A stretch of 64,000 nt of DNA from Sorghum bicolor. Lineage: Eukaryota; Streptophyta; Magnoliopsida; Poales; Poaceae. The stretch lies in the NCBI RefSeq assembly GCF_000003195.3, contig NC_012870.2:27362202-27426201 (forward strand), read 5' to 3'. Below the pieces are notes generated by a model. It was not told the origin of the DNA. It did no database searches and was given only the letters and a program-made list of their open reading frames with translations. How positions within the stretch are numbered: position 1 is the first letter of the stretch; every line of letters begins with the position of its first letter. The position numbers and the translations under genes were made by a program. Positions 59,253-64,000 of this stretch are shown here, piece after piece.

Positions 59253-60376
59253 AAGGGAGCGAGCCACGACCACGCCCCTGCGAGGAAGGCCAAGAGAGAG
59301 AGAAAGAGAGCAACCGTCGCCCACTCAGGTGAAAAACTCGAAGCGCCAACTCCCTCCGATTCCCGCGCCCGCCGCACGCACGCATTAAATTCACAGGCGA
59401 AACGTCCCGTCCAAACCGGGGCGAGACGGCACAGCCGTTTCGAGTCCCCACGCGCCGCGCCTCAAAAGGAGCGCCCTGAAAAGTTATGACAGGGCGGTTC
59501 CTTCCAAGAGACGCGGCGCCCGACCCCCCGCTGGCTAAACATCGCATGGAGGTCTCTGTCGGGCGTCAGACTCCGTCTCGCCCGACCCCAACACGAAAGA
59601 ACGGGTCTAAAGAAAACCTTTTAAGGCCCAAAATCCCCAGGCCATGGCCACCTACGTTCCAGAGGTTTCGAGACTGACCTGCGACACAGGTTCGAACAGT
59701 CGCCTCAGGATAACTGAGTGAGGGATGACTGGAGATGAGCACGATAGAGGCCAAGGTCCGAACCCTACAGGGAGTCGGCGCATCTTTGCAAGTCATATCC
59801 GAGACCCATGCGGGTGTCACGAGAGTGGGATCCCATCGAGGGAGGCATCGAGCCCTCGGGACCTAACGAACGGTTCCGACATCCACCGTGACTACCCTCG
59901 GGTACCTTTTGAGATGTGCCCATAAGGCCACTAGCCGACCCCTATCGAACGGGACTCGGACATCCACTCGGATCTACCCGCCTGCAGCTCCCGGGAAGTG
60001 TCGTCACTCGCCCACCGAGGGTAGGACGGCACGACCCAACCCTCCTCCGAGCGAAAGGAAGAATGAGGGACGGAATTACAAGACGAGAAAGAACCTGATC
60101 GACCCTTGCGGGGAAAGGGCTCGGGGGCTTCCTCGCACCATGGGAACAGACACTACGTGTAAAGAACACGCAAACTATCCCATAAAACACTCCAGACTAA
60201 AGATGTCAAGGGGTAAAAGCCTTTGAAGGAATAACACCATTCCCCCAAAAGGTTCGGGGGCTACACCCGGCGGGTGCGCTCGCGCGCACCCCCCCCGGCA
60301 ACAGTAAAAGGCTCCGAGTCGACTACGGTCCACGGGGAAAGAACCCCTAAAGAGGTGACCTCACCCCTTCAGAGGC
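59253..60376. other. Outer element 3' region between antisense promoter and polypurine tract
   Basis: GC-rich and without recognisable genes on either strand. It contains a polypurine-like motif tcgggggctac (60254-60264), a repeat of the motif used as the real tract. Confidence 0.5.
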
Positions 60377-60387
60377 TCGGGGGCTAC
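60377..60387 (+). other. Polypurine tract of the outer element
   Basis: tcgggggctac immediately precedes the 3' LTR. The same 11 bases occur at 55410-55420 (just after integrase) and 60254-60264. Confidence 0.7.
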
Positions 60388-61299
60388 TGTTGGGTACCAT
60401 AATAAGGGATACCCAAATCAGAGTAACAAAAAACGCGAAGGAACATACTAATTACAATCATCAGGGCCTCGGACGCAAGTTCCGACTCGCCCGACCCCTC
60501 AGGGCCTCGGACGCAAGTTCCGACTCGCCCGACCCCGTCCAGGCTCGGGCACCGGGCCCCACTCCACCTGGTCAACAAGACTTCCCCCGACGTGACGGAT
60601 GTGACGGCCCCCATGACGCGGCAGGGCAAGGAGACGACTGTTCCAACCGCCCCAGTCAATGTGGCCTTACCTCTGTCACTATACACCCTTACCCCTGTTC
60701 ACTGTAGCACATTATCGCACAGTAGAAAGGGAATGGGCGAGGTAAAGCCGCACCACTGTTTGTGGTCATTTTCCACTGTTGACAGGATATGCAGCAATGA
60801 CCGGTGATCCGGCCCCCGCGACCCCTACAGGACTCGGTAACCCTCTACAGGAGCAGCCATGCCGTCGACCATCCCCCAAGGACGAGATGGACAGGCCTCA
60901 ACAGGGTCGGGACTGTGTTTTCACCCCTCAAATAAAAGAAATCTACTCATGTAAATACCTGGCCTCCCCTTGAGACTATAAAAGGGGAGCCAGGGTTCAC
61001 AACTGGGAGACAGGTCCAGAACACGCACACAACACTCTTTCACAGAGCAGCAGCCCGCACTCTGTCCACACCAAGCCGAGACCTGGGACTTAGCCCTCTC
61101 TCGCAACCAGCTTGTACCCCCTACTACAAGCACCTTTGGGTGCAAGATTATACAGAATCCACCACTACACTGGACGTAGGGCATCCTTAGCCCGAACCAG
61201 TATAAACCCTCTGTGTCTCACTTGCATCACCATCCAAGCTTGGTCAGTCACGCAGATTTATACTTGTTAGTGCCTAGACCGCGAGTCTAGACGCCGACA
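60388..61299 (+). repeat. 3' LTR of the outer gypsy element
   Basis: 912 bp; two 38-bp units (60462-60499 and 60500-60537) instead of four, which accounts for the whole 76-bp length difference from the 5' LTR. Confidence 0.95.
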
Positions 61300-61428
61300 A
61301 GCCTATTTGCCAATTACCAAAAGATAGGAAAGGGATATGGGGTACTCTTCGAGATGTGTTTTTCTCTTTTTTTTTTTTCAAAAAAACATGGATGGAGAAC
61401 GGACATGGGATACTCTTGAAGATGCTCT

Positions 61429-64000
61429 AATAATAAAACTATCTTGAAATTGGAAATAACCCTGACCAATCGTTCGACTACAGTCACAGTTACACACGTT
61501 ATGATCAGGCGCATGGCATGATACTACTTATGTCCGTGGGATTACGTCAGCTTGCAACCTCATGATCACAAAACGGTGATTAAAGCTAAGGCGAGCTAGC
61601 TAAGCTTGTACGGAAGTATCATCTATAGGCTTGAACAGAAAGAAACCAACACAGGCATATAAGTAAACGGGCCGGCCGGGCAGTGTGTACAACTACAACC
61701 ACAGCCACACAGAAATTGACGGTCGAGTTAGGCGCAACACAACACCACACCATATGTCATCATGTGGGAGAGAGAGAGAGAGTCCTTGCGTGACTGCTGG
61801 ATGCAACCAGAGGAAACAAAAGGAGACAGTACGTACCAGGACCACATATACATATATATATATATATGCAGCTAGCACGATATAAATATATATATGATCT
61901 CTCATGCATCAGTGTATGTACACGATGGCATGGGCAATTATTCCTGTTAAATCACTCTCTTCTAGACATCGATCAGTACTTAGGGATAATATAGGTTGTT
62001 TTGTTGACACGACACGACCGGGACTTTTTCTGTGTGGATAACGTACGTGTACATATATGACGAGGTTCAAAGATAGCCACGAGTCGGCGCTAGCTGTGCC
62101 AAGCTAGCTAGGCAATTCAACATAGAACCATGTCCACGAATGGGTTTCCAAAATAAGCAAGACAAAGAGAGCAGCAACGCATGTTTCAAGTCAATCCATA
62201 TTATATACGTACTCCCTCATTTCTAATAAATTGCAAGTGTTATATATGTATTTAGATTTAGATATAATATTATGATAAAGTGGTCTAAAAATTCTAAGAA
62301 TTGGTATATGAAGGCCTAATCTGGGTGTATAAGCTTGTCATAAATAATTTAAATTATTTTAACAAAGTGGTACTGTACGTTGTTCACAATTTATATTTTC
62401 ATATAACTATGTGAGGGATGTACCATTTGTGAGCAATGTATGGCACCTATGTTTAAAAAACATTTGAATTTTTTTATTGGAACATTGTACATCAAAAACA
62501 TGTTTTCATGCAAGTTTGTAGAATTTTCTAACAAAATTTCTAAATTATTACAATTATTTTATGTTAATTTAGAGATAGGATGATGAATTATCCATAGCAT
62601 ACATCCATCTCTGGATATGGCCTAGAGTGAAACATATAAGCATAAATATAAAAATTATATATTCTTGGGATCTTATTGGAGGTACCCATTGTTCAATTTA
62701 GAATTACTTTTGATAAGCACGTAGAAATTCATTTAAACAATAGAAAATAGAAAATCGATTCTCAAAATTTTGGAACTTCTGGACAACAGTATGTATTTAG
62801 CCTATTTTATGTAAAAAAATTGGAGCATAAAAGACATTTTTCGAAGGTTGTTTCACGAGTTGCTTTCTATATGTACATGAATAGAAAACAAACCATATGC
62901 AAATGATCCAAGAAACAATAAATGGTATCCAAACAAATGTTGTAAATTGGTAGATCATGATTTTAGAAAAAACTATCATTTGGAGTTAGTATATGGAGAA
63001 AGACTAGTTACAAAATTTTGTCACAAAAGGAGAAAACTTTTTTTAACGTTCTTGATTTTCTAGTATTTTTCTATGTGTTTTGCAGAAACCGTCACAGTAA
63101 TGTTAATTACCAGGATGGTATATTTAATAGCCGTCAAAAATAGTTTAAAACCATCAAGGAATTAGGCATTTTTCTGACGGTTATTTATTTTTCCTATCGA
63201 TTATATGTACTCACAGGTTAATTAGAAATTTCCCTGACGGTTATTTATTTTCCTGTGTGTTTTCTAAGAACCTTCAAGATCATACAAATTATCCTATGTT
63301 TTTCAGGAACCGTCAAGTTTACTCTGATAGTTTATGCAATACTGTTAAAAATAATTCAAAATCATCAGAGAATTTCAAGTTTCTAGTAGTGAATGCATAT
63401 CTAGGTGCATAACAAAAACTAAGACGGTTTGATTTGGGCCAGCAGGGAGACTCACTCAGGCAAGTAGATTCAGCCCAAGGCGTTAGAAATCAATCGTCTG
63501 GGTGATCTGCCTGGTCCAAACAAGTTTCCCACCAGTTTTCTTTTAAACATTTTCTATATTAGAAAAGCCAAAATAATTTACAATTTAGAATGGGGGAGAA
63601 CAATAAAATACAGTCAAACGGGGATTGCAAAAATAATATTCACTGACAGAGCCACTTACATCATCTCGTAATAACATAAGTATACAAACCTTGTAAAGCC
63701 ACATGGAACTTGCAGCAGGCAGTCGCAACGTACGTGCAAACACACATATCTTGTCATTGCTTAAATAATCGCTCCATCAAACTTAAACCTCATGCAATTA
63801 CCACCGTGTGCATTTCTTGCTGATTTCTTTCTGAAAAAGGGCAACTTTGCAGTGCCAAAGTTTGGTTTTTGCAAGAAAAATGGTGTAACCAAAGTCTGAG
63901 ACGCTACATGAAAAACTTTGTAATATCGATAATATACATCCAAAATTGTCAAGATCATGCATGCATGAATCCAAGTTTCGTTGAACATGACAATAACCTT
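61429..64000. other. Intergenic AT-rich stretch at the right edge
   Basis: No gene is recognised. It holds an AT dinucleotide run (about 61850-61868), a Stowaway-like left end at 62211 (ctccctcatttctaataaat), a CACTA-type terminus at 63380-63391 and a Stowaway-like right end near 63556-63596. Confidence 0.45.
63073..63391. mobile_element. CACTA transposon terminal fragment
   Basis: Ends in tttctagtagtg, the complement of the CACTA end cactactagaaa. It is preceded by several subterminal copies of gaaccgtca or tgacggtt (near 63088, 63174, 63235 and 63309). The opposite end was not found, so only this terminus can be claimed. Confidence 0.55.

Larger units (their letters stand above)
40151..61299 (+). 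mobile_element. Ty3/gypsy LTR retrotransposon (probable Tat lineage), itself interrupted
   Basis: It has two LTRs starting TGTTGGG and ending CCGACA, and an identical 5-bp target duplication agcct at 40146-40150 and 61300-61304. It has a primer site after the 5' LTR, a polypurine tract before the 3' LTR, and pol order PR-RT-RNase H-INT. Its length without the nested element is about 13.5 kb. The Tat assignment rests on the long region after integrase and its antisense gene with a PF04195-like domain; it is an inference. Pol is broken at four points, so this copy is not autonomous as it stands. Confidence 0.95.
39812..61428. mobile_element. Old terminal-inverted-repeat element split by the gypsy insertion
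   Basis: The left fragment 39812-40150 begins agagcatctccaaaagtatt. The right fragment 61305-61428 ends atactcttgaagatgctct, whose complement is agagcatcttcaagagtat. The two are inverted ends of one element interrupted exactly by the LTR retrotransposon. Its class and target duplication could not be settled. Confidence 0.55.

Noticed and set aside
58598..59377. A separate long minus-strand protein in another frame over exon 1 of the antisense gene
   Set aside because: Its composition is Ser/Pro/Arg-rich shadow, while the frame starting at 59118 shows the PF04195-like domain.
61850..61868. (AT)n run as a promoter TATA box
   Set aside because: Simple dinucleotide repeat with no gene downstream.

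Overview
This is a nuclear window from a grass, most likely Sorghum or another member of the Andropogoneae. The evidence is plant genes with GT-AG introns, GC-rich first exons of the grass type, Stowaway and Tourist-like MITEs, Helitrons, and nested Ty3/gypsy retrotransposons. I see no tRNA, rRNA, CRISPR array or bacterial-type operon. The species assignment is an inference from repeat style and was not checked against a database.

Four host genes can be supported. (1) The last five exons of a pectin methylesterase gene of the PME31 type (696-1966, +); its 5' part lies before the window. (2) A single-exon gene of the phytochrome kinase substrate (PKS) family (4368-5699, -). (3) A complete six-exon HGH1 homologue (12783-20274, -) whose introns are packed with transposons. 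(4) A complete nine-exon CSLA glucomannan mannosyltransferase gene (29558-34394, +). Reading phases were checked across every exon junction of the last two and of the visible part of the first. The genes are unrelated in function and show no sign of acting together.

Between the genes the DNA is mostly transposons. It includes LINE pieces (6.7-9.7 kb and 14.1 kb), an 8-bp-TSD hAT-like element built of palindromic repeats (16207-16772), a foldback element made of ctaggcg repeats (18.66-19.16 kb), a 741-bp Harbinger-like element (22208-22948), and a Helitron carrying a broken piece of an ATAD3-type AAA+ ATPase gene (23144-26283). There is also a 1.19-kb Mutator-like element with long terminal inverted repeats (35559-36752), a 376-bp Helitron (39012-39387), and at least five copies of one Tourist-like MITE family.

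From about 39.8 to 61.4 kb there is a three-layer nest. An old terminal-inverted-repeat element was split by a Ty3/gypsy element of probable Tat lineage (40151-61299, TSD agcct). Its gag was in turn split by a 7.6-kb element with a tRNA-Asp primer site and no reverse transcriptase (42759-50384, TSD gccat). The outer element keeps gag, protease, RT, RNase H and integrase, but they are broken by two in-frame TAG codons, one frameshift and one TGA. Between its integrase and 3' LTR it carries an antisense gene of five exons with its own TATA box. That gene is open throughout except for one missing base, and it is the most interesting feature of the window.
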